DNA of 64,000 nt from Tetradesmus obliquus (GCA_030272155.1 CP126191.1:3866501-3930500), one strand, 5' to 3'; counted from the first letter of the stretch, positions 1-10,803 are shown. A program made the numbers and translations. Notes: generated from the sequence alone by a model not told the origin.

Positions 1-230
1 CAATCATGATGATCATGTGGGATAGGAGGGCTGGTGCTCTGGGTAGCGGCGCTGTGGTTTTGACAAAAAGGTTTCATCTTGCATGTCAATTGTTTTGAAA
101 ACAAGTAGGAAGTTCCTGCCGCTCCAGTGGGGTGCGTGGTCGAGTGGCGTTATTGCGATGGCTCAATGCGTAGTTCAAAATTGATGGTTGCATGTCAGTG
201 GAGCAAAGTGGTGTGCCGTCAGCTTCGGTG

Positions 231-248
231 CACCGTGCCACGTGGCAC
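231..248. repeat. G-box palindrome, dispersed copy 1
   Basis: The 18-nt string CACCGTGCCACGTGGCAC contains the perfect 14-nt palindrome GTGCCACGTGGCAC centred on the plant G-box CACGTG. The same 18 nt recur exactly at 53152-53169. A related GCCACGTGGC lies at 301-310. CACGTG is bound by plant bHLH and bZIP factors; any function here is inference. Confidence 0.5.
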
Positions 249-363
249 ACTCCCGGCAGCTTCCTACAGTCTGACACACTGGCAGTCCCTGAGCTGGTTT
301 GCCACGTGGCTGAGCGCTTGCATTGCTTGCAACCTCAAAACCGACATGATACCATTGTTATGA

Positions 364-391
364 GGCGTTACGTAACGCCTGTATACAGGCG
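364..391. repeat. Composite palindrome A (two overlapping hairpins)
   Basis: The order is GGCG, TTACGTAA, CGCC, TGTATACA, GGCG. The middle CGCC arm can pair with the GGCG on either side, so two mutually exclusive cruciforms are possible. The same architecture recurs at 472-494 with different arm bases. Confidence 0.65.
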
Positions 392-471
392 TCAAGTGGC
401 GTTGATGCTATGGCCTGATGGGTGACATGATGATGATGATGAAGTGGCGGCTGTGGAGGCGCAGCATAGCT

Positions 472-499
472 ATGTTACGTAACATGTATACATGGTACC
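472..499. repeat. Composite palindrome B (same design, different arms)
   Basis: The order is ATG, TTACGTAA, CAT, GTATAC, ATG, followed by the palindrome GGTACC at 494-499. The TTACGTAA and GTATAC cores match composite palindrome A while the arms differ yet stay complementary. Confidence 0.65.
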
Positions 500-983
500 T
501 TGACAAGCGGGCGCTGCACAGCGCTGCTCAGCGACACCGCCATTGGCAGCGCACAGCAGCGTGCAGCTGCAGCTAGAAGCCCGTCCACAACCTGCTTGCA
601 TGCATCCACATGCAATCCTTTTGACAACAACCTGCGGTGACGGGCTGCACTTGAGAAACAGCTTGAGCTCAAAGTATGAAAGCTGTTGCACGCGCTGTTG
701 CAACAATATGATACTGCACCGAAGTGCAGGCATGCACTGGCCCCATGCAACTGCTCAACAGCGCCTCACAGCACAGCTGCTGTAGGAACCGTCATGATAT
801 GTATGCAGCCAATTTGGCTGCTGCTCGCACCACAGCTGCAGTGGTACTACGACATAGTATGCCAGGTGTGCACGTGCCCCGCACGACTCGATGCATGTCG
901 CCGTTAACACTGAAGCAACACGAAAGTATCTGCTACACACTTCTTTGAACAGCTTCCTGCGGCTAGTAATCCTCCTGCAGCCG

Positions 984-3111
984 CTACTTGAGCTGCTTGA
1001 GTGCGTCGCCCTGGCCCTGGAAGAACAGGAATGACAGCACAAAGTCTGCCACGAAGATCATCACCAGGCTGATCACCACGGCACTGGTGGTGCTCTCACC
1101 CACACCCTTGGCGCCACCACTGGTGGTGAAGCCCCACGCACAGCTGATCTGCAGGTGGCACAGGGGCAAAACATGCAGCAACACGGTGCAGCTAGGCAGC
1201 AGGAAGACATACGTTTGGGTGCTTTTGGGGCGGCCTGCATCTGCTGCCTGCTCACTGGCCTGTAAGGCTGATAACAGCCAGCCAACACCGGCAGGCACAG
1301 GCTGAAGCTGGATGCATACGTACGCTCGCTGCATGCATCAATGACGTCGTGCCGATCGCAATGGGGTTCTTCATAACCACACAGACGTCTACTGCGATTT
1401 CACAGTGCAGGGTTGGCTCATGCCCAACAGACATTGCTGCAGCCTGCTGCAGGCATACATCCTATTGCCGCCGCACCGTGCTGATGATGAGCCCGAACAC
1501 CCAGCCAGGTGTGCAGAGTCAGCCCAGGCCCCCACAGAGCAAACAGTGCTGGCAACACAGTACTTGCAACTTCCAGCCTGCTGCATCCTGCCCCCTCACT
1601 CACCGTGCTGATGATGAGCCCGAAGACCCAGGCCTTGATGCAGCTGGTGATCACGTCATAGCCGCTCAGCGCGCGCCGCGCACTGTCCAGGATCACGTTG
1701 GCGGGCACATCGTACACCAGGTCCGCCAGCAGCACCGAGGCACCAATGCCTGCACAGCCAGCATACGATTACAAGACATGAGTTATTGAAACATTAGGCT
1801 TCAAGGCAGAGCATTTGCAAGCAGGCACATCCCACACCAGGTCGGCCAGCAGCGCTGACGCGCCAATGCCTGCAGTGCAACAAACACCAAGCATGTGGCC
1901 ACATCAGGCCAGCACTAGATCTCAAGGTGGACTGTTTGCAGGCAAGTCATACACCAGGTCCGCCAGCAGCACTGAGGCGCCGATGCCTGCACAGCCAGCC
2001 AGCATGAGATCAAACCAATCCAGCATACATCAGGTTGTAAAGCAGAGTGTTTGCAGCCATGTCATACACCAGGAGGGCCAACAGCACCAAGGCGCCGATG
2101 CCTGCAGCGCAACAGCGCACTTGCAGCATGACATCAATCCATGCCTAGCAGGTTTGCATCACAGGCGACACGTCTGCAGAGCATAGGTGGGCTGGGAACA
2201 GCCGCAGGCCAGTCGCAGGCGGCCGAGGGCCAGGAGATCACGCCAGTGAAGCTGCGGGGCCCATGGCGGTGCCAGTCAGCCATGCAGCCTAGCACCAACA
2301 TGTTCAAGACAGCCTCAGCAACAGGTGTGTCAGCAGCAGGAGGAACCAGAACCTCGCTCACCCATGCAGAAGCAGAGCACGTTGAGGATGGGCCCCGCAA
2401 TCATGGAAGCCAGCACCCTGGGCGTCACCAGGTAGTCAACAGGGTCCGTGAACAGCACACGCAGCGAGTCCACCTGCTCTGACACCTGCAGCAGCAGCAG
2501 CAGCAGCAGCAGTGTAGCAGAGGGTCGGCAGCAGAAGGCAGCAGAAAAACACCCCACAGCTGCAATGTATATGCTTAATAGGATCCTACTGCAAACCAGC
2601 ATCTGCATGGTGCCCAGCTTCTGCAGCACCTACAGCATCCCCAGCATGCCGCTCTGCACTGTCGCAACCCCTATGCAAACGCGACAGCAGCACTTCGCCA
2701 GTCACCTGCACCGTGCCCAGCTCTGCAAACAGCTCTGCATCGCTGCAAAAACCAATTCCTGTGCGCGCGTGACAGCAGCGCCTCATCGCCTACCTGCATC
2801 GTGCCCAGCTCTACATACAGCTCTGCATCGCTGCAGAAACCAATTGCTGTGCACGCGCAACAGCAGCGCGTCATCGCCTACCTGCATCGTGCCCAGCTCT
2901 GCTGCGAAGGCGCTGCCCACGCGGCCAGCCAGGATGATGGCAGTCACCACAGGGGTCAGCTCGCGCGCCAGCGCCAGCGCCAGCACGCCGCCCACACTGC
3001 GGGTGAGGCCCAGCTTGGCAAACTCACGCACAAACTGCAGCAGCAGCAGCAGACGGGGTGAAGGGTGCTGGCATCAGCATTGCATGTGCTATCATGGGGC
3101 AGTGGGGTAGG

Positions 3112-3147
<36 letters not shown>

Positions 3148-4641
3148 TGGCACCTTGCAGACGCAACAGGTGTGCCGCGCTAGCGCTGGTGTGGCAATGC
3201 TGCTGCTGCTGCTGCTGCTGAATAGCTGCTTCACGGGCAGACACTTGGAAACTGCTGCATTGCTGACAGCCAGCTGTTATCTCGTGTCCCCGCCGACTCC
3301 CCTGCTGTGTTTCTGCTGCACCCACATGCTGCTACAGCCTGCAGCACGGCCGTGGTACCACATGGGACACCTGTTGTGCCACTGTTGCAAAAGAACTTAT
3401 CACTGCTACTTCTGCTGCTGTTGCCGCTGGGCTTGTGGTGGCGCTGTCGCTGCTGCTGCTGAGCGCGTGCTGCTGCCGCTGCTGCTGCTGCTGCTCCCAC
3501 CTGGATGGTGAAGACCATGCCCACAAAGCCGGCCGTGAGCAGCGCCACCCCCAGGCTCTTGGGCCCCACCAGCTGCAGCTGGTCACGCGTGTTGCGCCAG
3601 TGGATCTTGCCTGGCGCAGCAGCAGCAGCAGCAGCAGCGTGTTGACAATGTCAGAGCATTGATGGTGTGCTACTGCTGGCGTGGTGGGGTGTGCACCAGT
3701 CACCCGGCCCTGCTGCTGCCTAGCGCGTGGGACAGAACAAGCAGATCGGAGCTTGCTGCTGCGTTCAGCACATGCCAGCTCCTGCTATCCGCCTACAGTG
3801 TACGACCTGTGTGTGTGACAGCCTGTTCAGCCACACGCTAGCTGTTGAAGCGCGTATGCTTTTGTAACATACTGGCATCTCCCCGCCTCTTGCTGCTGCT
3901 GCTGCTGTGCCTGCTGCATCTGTGCCTGCATCTGCATCTCCCTGCATCTGCTGCTGCTGCTGCTGCTGGTCGCACCCTTGCATATCCTCGACACCACCTG
4001 CCCCCCCAGGATGAGGCAGGCCACTGTGCGGAACAGCCAGCGCGGCGCGTTGAAGCGGTTGAGCATCTGCAGCGGCGGCGCGGCGCTGCTGGCCATCTCT
4101 ATCATCTCTACAGTGGCTGCAACCAGCACCAAACAAGCAGCGGTCAGCACAGGGGGAAACACATGAGCTCGCAGGAAACTAGGGCGCATATATGTGGAAT
4201 GCGTGCTGTGATCAGCTGCAAGGTTAGCCAAGGTGCCGGGAACAGGGCGAGCGGAGTGCTGCTGCTTCCAATCTTGGCTGTAGCAGGCAGCAACAGCCAA
4301 CACAGGAGAGAAAATCCAGCTGCACTCTGCTGCTCGGTTGCAAAGGAGGAGGCACAACAGTCTGCAACAACGAGGCTGCTTTCTTGTGTAGGCAGTACGT
4401 GTACTGTCAGCAGGCACTCACCCATGGCCTCCCCCTCGCCCGGATCATCCTGTGCTACTGCTGCACTCTGCTGCCTACATATTACTTGCTGCTGCTGCTG
4501 TGTATGTCCTGGGCACAACAGCAGTGGCGGCCGTTGCCGCACACGTGCTACTGCTGCTGCTTGCTGCCTACTGCTGCTTTTGCTGCTGCTGCTGAGCTTG
4601 CAGTGCCGCTGCTGTCCAGGCAAGCAGCTAGACGGCTGCAT
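984..4641 (-). CDS. TGD1: Chloroplast lipid-import ABC permease TGD1 (MlaE family)
   Basis: Permease of the TGD1-2-3 ABC importer of the chloroplast inner envelope, which moves ER-derived lipid into the plastid (family knowledge). Seven exons join in phase: 4641-4422, 4116-3976, 3610-3501, 3034-2882, 2485-2362, 1749-1604, 1148-984, giving 352 residues, close to plant TGD1. Residues 1-73 are Ser/Arg/Gln-rich and acid-poor at first, like a transit peptide. The core shows AELGTMQVSEQVDSLRVLF, then ALSGYDVITSCIKAWVFG, then the family signature GGAKGVGESTTSAVV and C-terminal FFQGQGDALKQLK. It diverges from the MFS gene. Introns before exons 5, 6 and 7 contain diverged copies of neighbouring exon edges (separate entries). 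The start is the first ATG giving a transit-like leader with a correct donor. Confidence 0.95.
1477..1510 (-). repeat. Echo of TGD1 exon 6 tail plus donor
   Basis: On the minus strand this reads like the last ~30 nt of exon 6 (true end at 1604) followed by a GTGCGG donor. It lies 127 bp further into the intron. The tail GLIISTV is recognisable. Confidence 0.8.
1824..2101 (-). repeat. Three echoes of TGD1 exon 6 head plus acceptor
   Basis: The true exon 6 begins at 1749. Copies of its acceptor and first ~45-55 nt begin at 1869, 1986 and 2101, at spacings of 120, 117 and 115 bp. All keep CTGCAG or GTGCAG followed by GCATTGG/GCATCGG. The copy at 1936-1986 translates to IGASVLLADLVYDLPAN against the true IGASVLLADLVYDVPAN, with at least five synonymous third-position differences. 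Confidence 0.85.
2603..2881 (-). repeat. Echoes of TGD1 exon 4 tail plus donor
   Basis: The true exon 4 ends at 2882 with ELGTMQ followed by GTAGGC. Units of about 88-100 bp in the intron repeat the ELGTMQ tail; the copy at 2794 keeps the GTAGGC donor and the one at 2706 has GTGAC. The copy near 2603 has lost the GT. Flanking intron sequence, including a CAATTSCTGTG-like stretch, is repeated too. Confidence 0.85.
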
Positions 4642-5461
4642 TATGCTAGGTTTGCTGCGTTTCAAGCCGTCTGCAGCATAAGCAGACGGACTTTGTGTAT
4701 GTCAGCTGTGCTCTGCTCTCCTTGTTCGACAGAGTTGACGTTCCTGATCATGCAGGTACGATAGACAGCTTATGGTCTAGGTTTTTTACATCTAAAGCAA
4801 ACAGCTTGCTCCAAAGCTGATGTTGTCTGCAAGGAAAAGTACCAACGTTAGCGTAACAGAGTCTGGATCGTGCCAGCACACTGTAAAAGGCCTTCAATAC
4901 TCCTTTGAAGACGATCAAGACCAATGGAACCTGCTTGCTGCGCAAACGATGCACCTTGAGTCATATGTTCAGGCACTTCATGTGCAAGCTCTCTCTAGTG
5001 ACGTAGTCGCTCGATCTTCTGGTTTTGCAGCGTATGTAGGATAGATAGTGAGGTTGAGGAGCTCTGGGCACCCTGCCGCGCGCGGTCTCGGCCTGTCCGT
5101 ATAGGACGGGCGCTCACGCGCTGGTGCAGGGTCATCTGGCTTCTTGACGTTGAATTGAAGGTGAGAAACGGTCAGTTGTGCAACATATTCTGCTGCTGGG
5201 CGTACATGGGCTCTGCATGGGTGGTATTGAGCTAGCCAATGTTCCTTGTGTTGGACAGGCACTGTGTGTTGTGTCTTGCCTCCAATGGTGCTGTTGGGCG
5301 CTAAGGCGCTTTTGCTGCAGTTTACATTGCAACACAGTTCAGCTAGCAGTGTGCTGAGGCCCACAACATGACAGCGGAGCTGTGGCTTCCCTGCAAAGCT
5401 GTTACAAAAGCTCTGTAAGCTCACAGGTTTGCTGTTGCCCTTGTCCGCTGCAGGCAGCACC
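4642..5461. other. Divergent intergenic region TGD1 / MFS transporter
   Basis: About 0.8 kb between the two start codons, on opposite strands. It should hold both promoters and 5' UTRs. No TATA box or conserved motif can be assigned with confidence. Short open frames exist but none resembles a protein. Confidence 0.6.
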
Positions 5462-6164
5462 ATGACAGGCATGGCAGGCGTCCCTAATGCCCGGTTGCGT
5501 ACAGTAGCCTTGGTCAACCTGGCTATGGTGGTGGAGCAGGCCAACGAGCAGGTGCGCCTGCAGCAGCAGCAGCAGCAGCGGCAGCAGCAGCAGTAGCAGC
5601 AGTTGGATGCGGTTGGGCAGGCTACAAGCATGCACAGCATGCATTGCATGCTGTTCCAGAGGTAGCGTCACTGCCATGACAGTAGTATGCCTGAATTGAA
5701 TTGCATCTGTCTACAGGTATGAACTTGTTCATCTGGCCAGGTCATCCTGTGCTCCTTTGTCCTAGCCTTCACTCTCTTGGCTGGCCCTGCTGTGCTGTAT
5801 ATTGTGAATGCGCAGGTGCTGCCGGCAGTGTACCTGTTTGTGGGCCGTTCATTGAATGCCACGCCAGTGCAGCTGGGCACGCTGACACTGTGCAGGGCAA
5901 TGGTGCAGGTGCGTGGGGCCTGGTGTATACGCAGGCCAACAACAGCAGCAGCAGCAGCAGCAGCAACCAATGTGCATGTGCATTGCAGTAATGGAGTATC
6001 ATAAGTTGTAGCGGCCAAGGCGCGCCAGGTTGCTGGCCAGCAGCAGCACTTGCTCCTGCTCATGCAACACCTTTGATTATCTCTGCGCTGCTGCTGCTGC
6101 CGCCGCCGCCACCGCCGCCGCTGCTGCTGCTGCCGGCGCCGCCGCTGCTGCTGCTGCTGCTGCC

Positions 6165-6199
<35 letters not shown>

Positions 6200-9100
6200 A
6201 GACGCTGGCCTCCCCGCTGAGCGGCATCCTGGGTGACCGCTACAACCGCGTGGCTGTGCTGAGCACTGGCGCCTTCATCTGGGGCATCATGACCTCCGCC
6301 ATGGCACTCACAGTCACGCTGCACCAGGTGCGTGTGTGTGTGTGCTGCTGGTGTTGTTATGCTGCTGCCATGACGCTTGCCGTGACGCTGCACCAGGTGG
6401 GGTGGAGCGGAGGCAAGACCTTAGAACTGCTTGTATGCAGTGTTGTTGATTGTGCGGATCTGGGGCATCATGACCAGCGTCATGGCGCTCACTGGCACGC
6501 TGCACCAGGTGGGGCTGGCGGCCGTGTGGGCCTGGGTGGGTTGTGAGCGGGGTGCGAGTGTGCGGCAAGACTAGGCTCACAATGCGTGTAGCTGCGCTGC
6601 TGCTGGTGCGCCGTCATGTGTGAAGCCCGTAACCAGCGCTGCTGCTGGCATGTCCCCTTGCTGCCGTTGCATGCAGCGTTGCATCCAGCGGCAGCCTCAT
6701 GGGCCTGCGCTGATGCCTCCATGCCTTGCCATGCTATGTGCCGCCGGCCTGCTGTGCCTACCCAAATGTTCCCCCAACACGCAGGCATGTGCATTTTGCG
6801 TCGCATTTGCACGCACCTGCAGGCCATGATGTTTGCTGGCGTGAACGGCCTGGGCCTGGCACTGCTGGTGCCCTGCTGCCAGTCCCTCATCGCTGACCTG
6901 TACCCAGCAGAGCAGCGCGGCAGGGCCTTCGGCACGCTGCAGCTGACTGCAAGCCTAGGGGGCATGCTGGGAGGCGTGTTTGCTACAAATATGGGCGGGC
7001 TGCGGCCGCTGGGCATTGACGGGTGGAGGGCGGCTTTTCATTGCATTGCGCTGCTCAGCTTGATCGTGGGTGAGTGCGGTGCGGCGCTGCTACAGTGCAA
7101 CTGTTCCTGCTGCTGCTGCTGCTGCTGGTGTTGGGGTCTGCTGCTAGTAGTCGCAGATACCGCATCGTGCTGCTGAGCGCTGTTTGTGGGTAACTATGGG
7201 TGAATGCCATGGGCTGTGTGGTGGTGGTGCAGCAGGTGCAGCTCCAAGTTGTGTACGGCGCACTGCCTCCACGACACAGTCCTGCTGGCTGGCAGCTTGC
7301 ACCACAATTGCTCACACGCACAACGCCACTGCTGCTGTGTCGCACCGCGCAGGTGGCCTGGCGCTGCTGTTTGCCTCAGACCCTCGGCGGCGTGGCTTAC
7401 CGTACAGCCTGCTGCCTGCTGCTGACGTGGCCAGCCTGCTCACTAGGAGCCCCGACAGACCTAGCAGCCCCCAGCAGCAGCAGCAGCAGCAGCATGTTGC
7501 GGCTGCTGCTGCTGCTGCCAGCAGTGCCCGTGATGATGTTGACATTGGTTATAGTAGCTACAGCAGTAGGGATGGTGCAGTAGCAGGTGCAAACGGCTGG
7601 GTTGCTGGAGGTGGCAGTGCATTGCCTGGTATGGCTGGTGTGCTGCTTGACAGGCGGCGATCACTGCAGCAGAAGCATGCGGGCGGCGGCAGCAGCAGCA
7701 GCAGCCGCAGCCAGGGATGGATGCAGGACAGTAGCAGCAGCAGCAGGCTGGTTGGCGAGGCTGGTGGTGGGCAGAGTGACACGCAGCCAGGGCTTGATGT
7801 ATACGATGCTGCTGCTGGGGGCAGCAGCAGGGCGCTGGTGTTCAGGCAACACCATGTGGCGGTGGCCGTCAATGGCAAAGGTGAGGGGCAGTCACAAATG
7901 AAAAAGCAACGGCTGGTGGGGGTGGCTTGTTGCTATGCTACAGGTTGATGTCACAGATGTATGCGTTGTTGCGGTTGCGTGAAGATAGAGGGAACTTACA
8001 TGTGGGTGAAGGTCGGTCGCACAGTGCAAATGCAGGCACCACAATCGCTGGAATGCTGATATCGCTACTGCACAATGATTGTCAGATGTTGTCAGAGAAC
8101 GCCTGCGTTGGTGCTGTCACATGCCACAATTGCGTAGCGCGCTGTTTGACATACTGTATCTGTGCGCCGTGCTGCTGTGTCTTTCTCTTGCAGCTGGCGA
8201 GCAGCTGCTGCAGCCACATCTCAAAAGCGACCTGGCCAACCAGCACAGTATCACCTCAGCACACGAGTACGGCAGCCAGCAGCAGCAGCACCACCACCAC
8301 CACCAGCACTCGCAACAGCATGACCACAGCACCCTGGGGCCTGCTGTCTTGAAAGGCGCTGCTGCTGCTGCTGGTGGTGATGGTGATAGCCCTGTGGATG
8401 TGCGGGGCCGCTTCAAGGGCCGCAAGCGGGGCGTGGTTGCAGACATCTGCTGGATGCTGCAAATCCGCACCTTCCAGGTGAGGCCGCGGCGCTGCTGCTG
8501 CTGCTGCTGCTGCTGCTGGATGTCTGGCCAGCTTGTCAACAGCTGTGTGGCTGCGATCGAAGCTCCTGCCTGGTGGTTGCTGCTGCTGCTGCTGCTGAGT
8601 GCATGCTAGTGTTTGCCAACAGCTCAGCACTCTGGCTCCGGCCTGACATGTATTTCCCTCTGACAGCTCCTACACTGATGTCCAGTGGCTGCTGACTGAC
8701 CTCTGTCTACTGACTGTTGTGCCGCGCCGTGCTATGCCGTGCTGCGCCATGCTGTGCCGTTCTGGCGTGCAGGCCATCGTGCTGCAGGGCATCGTGGGCT
8801 GCTTCCCCTGGCAGGCCATGGTCTTCTTCACGCTGTGGCTGCAGCTCACAGGCTTCAACGACACCACAGCAAGCCTGCTGGTGGCAACGTTTGGCGCAGG
8901 CGTGGCTGGGGTGCGTGTTAAACCCGGTTTTTTGCTGTGCATGGGTTCGTGCCGTGGTTGGGTCTGTCGTGCTGGCTGGGTGGCTGTTGGAAGCAGCAAC
9001 GCTAACTGAAGGCAGCAGGGACGTGTTGATTGGCGTTGCTGGTGGCTGGTGCTTGTGGGCGGTTGTACAGTGTTGCTCACGGCGTATCCTGCCCGTCTGC

Positions 9101-10418
9101 CCCCGGTGCGCTGCATGAAATCTGCAGATGATCCTGGGATGTTTGTATGCTGCACGCTGCAGAAGCTGCTGCAAAGTGAAAAAATACTCATAAGCCCACT
9201 CTTACAGTGCTTCTGCTGCTGCTGCTTCTGCGCTGGGATCGTCTTCTGCTGTGTTTCACAGGGCGCTCTGCTGGGCGGTGCAGTGGGCGACCGTATGGCG
9301 AAGCGCCTACCCAACAACGGCCGCATCCTAACCGCACAGATCTCCGTGTTCTGCGGCATCCCACTGACCTGGCTGCTGCTAAAGGGCCTGCCCAGTAGCA
9401 GCTTAGCTGCCACTCCTGTGGCATATGGCGTGGTGATGTTTGTCATGGGGCTGACGTGTACATGGGCTGGTGCGGGCTGCAACAGCCCGATTTTTGCGGA
9501 GATAGTGCCTGACGAGCTGCGCTCTACCATATATGCGTTCGACAGGTGAGGCCCAGCAGCGTCTTTCAACACACAAGTCGTGCAGTGGCCTTGGTATTTG
9601 CTGCTGTTGGAATGTTGCAGTGGCTTGAGCCATTGTGCCTGACGAGCTGCGCTCCACCATCTGTGCGTTTGACAGGTGAGGCCACAAAGTGTTGCTGCCT
9701 TTGCTGTTGCTGGGATCTTGAAGTTGCGTTGGCTCTGTGCGTTGCTTGGATTCTGCAGTGTTCAGCGCTCCGCCGTCTATGCGTTTGACAGGTGAGGCCA
9801 GCTGCAGGTGTGGCTGGTGAAGTGGTGTTGGCTGGGGTGTTTGCTGCTGGGTTGTTGTGGTGTGCGCCTGTGGTGGTGAGTCCATTACAGGTGAGACCGA
9901 ACAGTGCCCTTGGTGAGCATGCTGGTGCATGCATATACCTGTTGCGCCTGGACAATCTTTGGCTGTGGCTGCTGGTGTGCGCTGAGAGACAAAAATATGG
10001 CGCATTGTGCGGCATGCGGCTGCTGTGCCTCTGCTTGTCTCTCACCCCCCTGCCTCCTGTCGCTACTTCTCATACTGCCGCCGCCGCCGCCGCCGCTGCT
10101 GCTGCTGCTGCTGCTGCTCCTGCTGTTGCCAGGTCCTTTGAGAACTCCATCGCCGCTTGCGCCGCACCCGTGGTTGGCCTGCTGGCTGAGCGAGCTTTTG
10201 GCTTCAGCGGATCCCTGAGTGATGAGGCCCTGCAGGACCAGCAGCTGCGAGCACACAATGCATCAGCACTTGGCAGCAGCCTGCTGGCTTGCATGGCACT
10301 GCCGTGGAGCCTGTGCCTGGTGTTCTACACAGTGCTGCACTTCTTTTATGCAAAGGACAAGGCGATGGCAAAGACGTGGGGAGGTGGCAGCGACACGGGT
10401 GTGGCGTTGTATCATTGA
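5462..10418 (+). CDS. MFS transporter, Spinster-like
   Basis: Major facilitator superfamily membrane transporter; substrate not readable. Nine exons join in phase: 5462-5551, 5816-5908, 6202-6327, 6823-7069, 7353-7880, 8194-8477, 8773-8910, 9262-9545, 10133-10418, giving 691 residues. The first half has MFS motif A as SPLSGILGDRYNRVAVLS, then YPAEQRGRAFGTLQL. The second half has the matching GALLGGAVGDRMAKRLP and later IVPDELRSTIYAFDRSFEN. Exons 5-6 encode an unusually long (>200 residues) Gln/Ser/Gly/His-rich loop between the two six-helix halves, including HHHHHQHSQQHDH and a basic GRFKGRKRG just before helix 7. The C-terminus ends TGVALYH. The start is the first ATG of the first supportable exon; an upstream non-coding or short exon is possible because CTGCAG lies just 5'. 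Confidence 0.9.
6367..6508 (+). repeat. Two echoes of MFS exon 3 tail plus donor
   Basis: The true exon 3 ends at 6327 with ALTVTLHQ and GTGCGT. Copies end at 6396 (AMTLAVTLHQ, GTGGGG) and 6508 (WGIMTSVMALTGTLHQ, GTGGGG). The second copy spans about 50 nt. Its differences include TCC to AGC (both Ser), GCA to GCG and ACA to ACT, so the amino acids are largely kept. Confidence 0.85.
9621..9791 (+). repeat. Two echoes of MFS exon 8 tail plus donor, one a potential micro-exon
   Basis: The true exon 8 ends at 9545 with RSTIYAFD-R and GTGAGG. Copies end at 9675 (IVPDELRSTICAFDR) and 9791 (RSAVYAFDR), each followed by GTGAGG. Both also have a CTGCAG- or TTGCAG-type acceptor upstream, giving possible exons 9621-9675 (55 nt) and 9759-9791 (33 nt). 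The 33-nt one keeps phase with exons 8 and 9. Confidence 0.85.
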
Positions 10419-10803
10419 GTGTGGGCGCTGCTGGTGTGTGGGTGTGTGGGATGGAATTGCTGTGTGGGGCTTGAGGAGTTGACGCTGCTTGTGCAGCGTA
10501 TGCTGCCATGCAGCTCTGCAGCGCTGGCAGCACTTTGGTGCCTGTACATGTATCAACTTTCAGCTGCTTTTGCAGCTACATGTTGTCGAGTTGGTGAAGG
10601 GGCGGCTGGGTGTACACGTACTTGCATGAGTGCCTCAGCATCATGCGTCCGGCGCTTCTTTTTTTCTTTTACCTGAGCAGATGTACACCATGGTGTAGTG
10701 CGCTGATGACTGGAGAGCACCTCTTGCATCGGCTGCCGTTGCAGCTGGTGATATCTGGCGACCCTTACCTGGATGAAGATGTTGGGTACATGACGGTACA
10801 TGC

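Larger units (their letters stand above)
1..983. other. Intergenic / 3' flank of TGD1
   Basis: No supportable gene. Only short unrelated open frames occur on either strand. The stretch holds a 14-nt G-box palindrome near 233-246 with a second ACGTGGC site at 303-309, and two composite palindromes at 364-391 and 472-499. The part nearest 983 should be the 3' UTR of the minus-strand TGD1 gene, but I found no clear TGTAA signal there. Confidence 0.6.

Noticed and set aside
3065-3511. Open frame rich in Leu and Cys on plus across a TGD1 intron and exon
   Set aside because: It is the reverse side of CAG/CTG runs and of a true minus-strand exon; no start context or domain.
6030-6236. Poly-Ala frame on plus before MFS exon 3
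   Set aside because: It is a GCTGCTGCT-type intron tract that ends at the acceptor at 6201, not protein.
9403-10045. Minus-strand frames of 159-200 codons opposite the MFS gene
   Set aside because: They are shadows of the plus-strand exons and their echoes and show no independent similarity.
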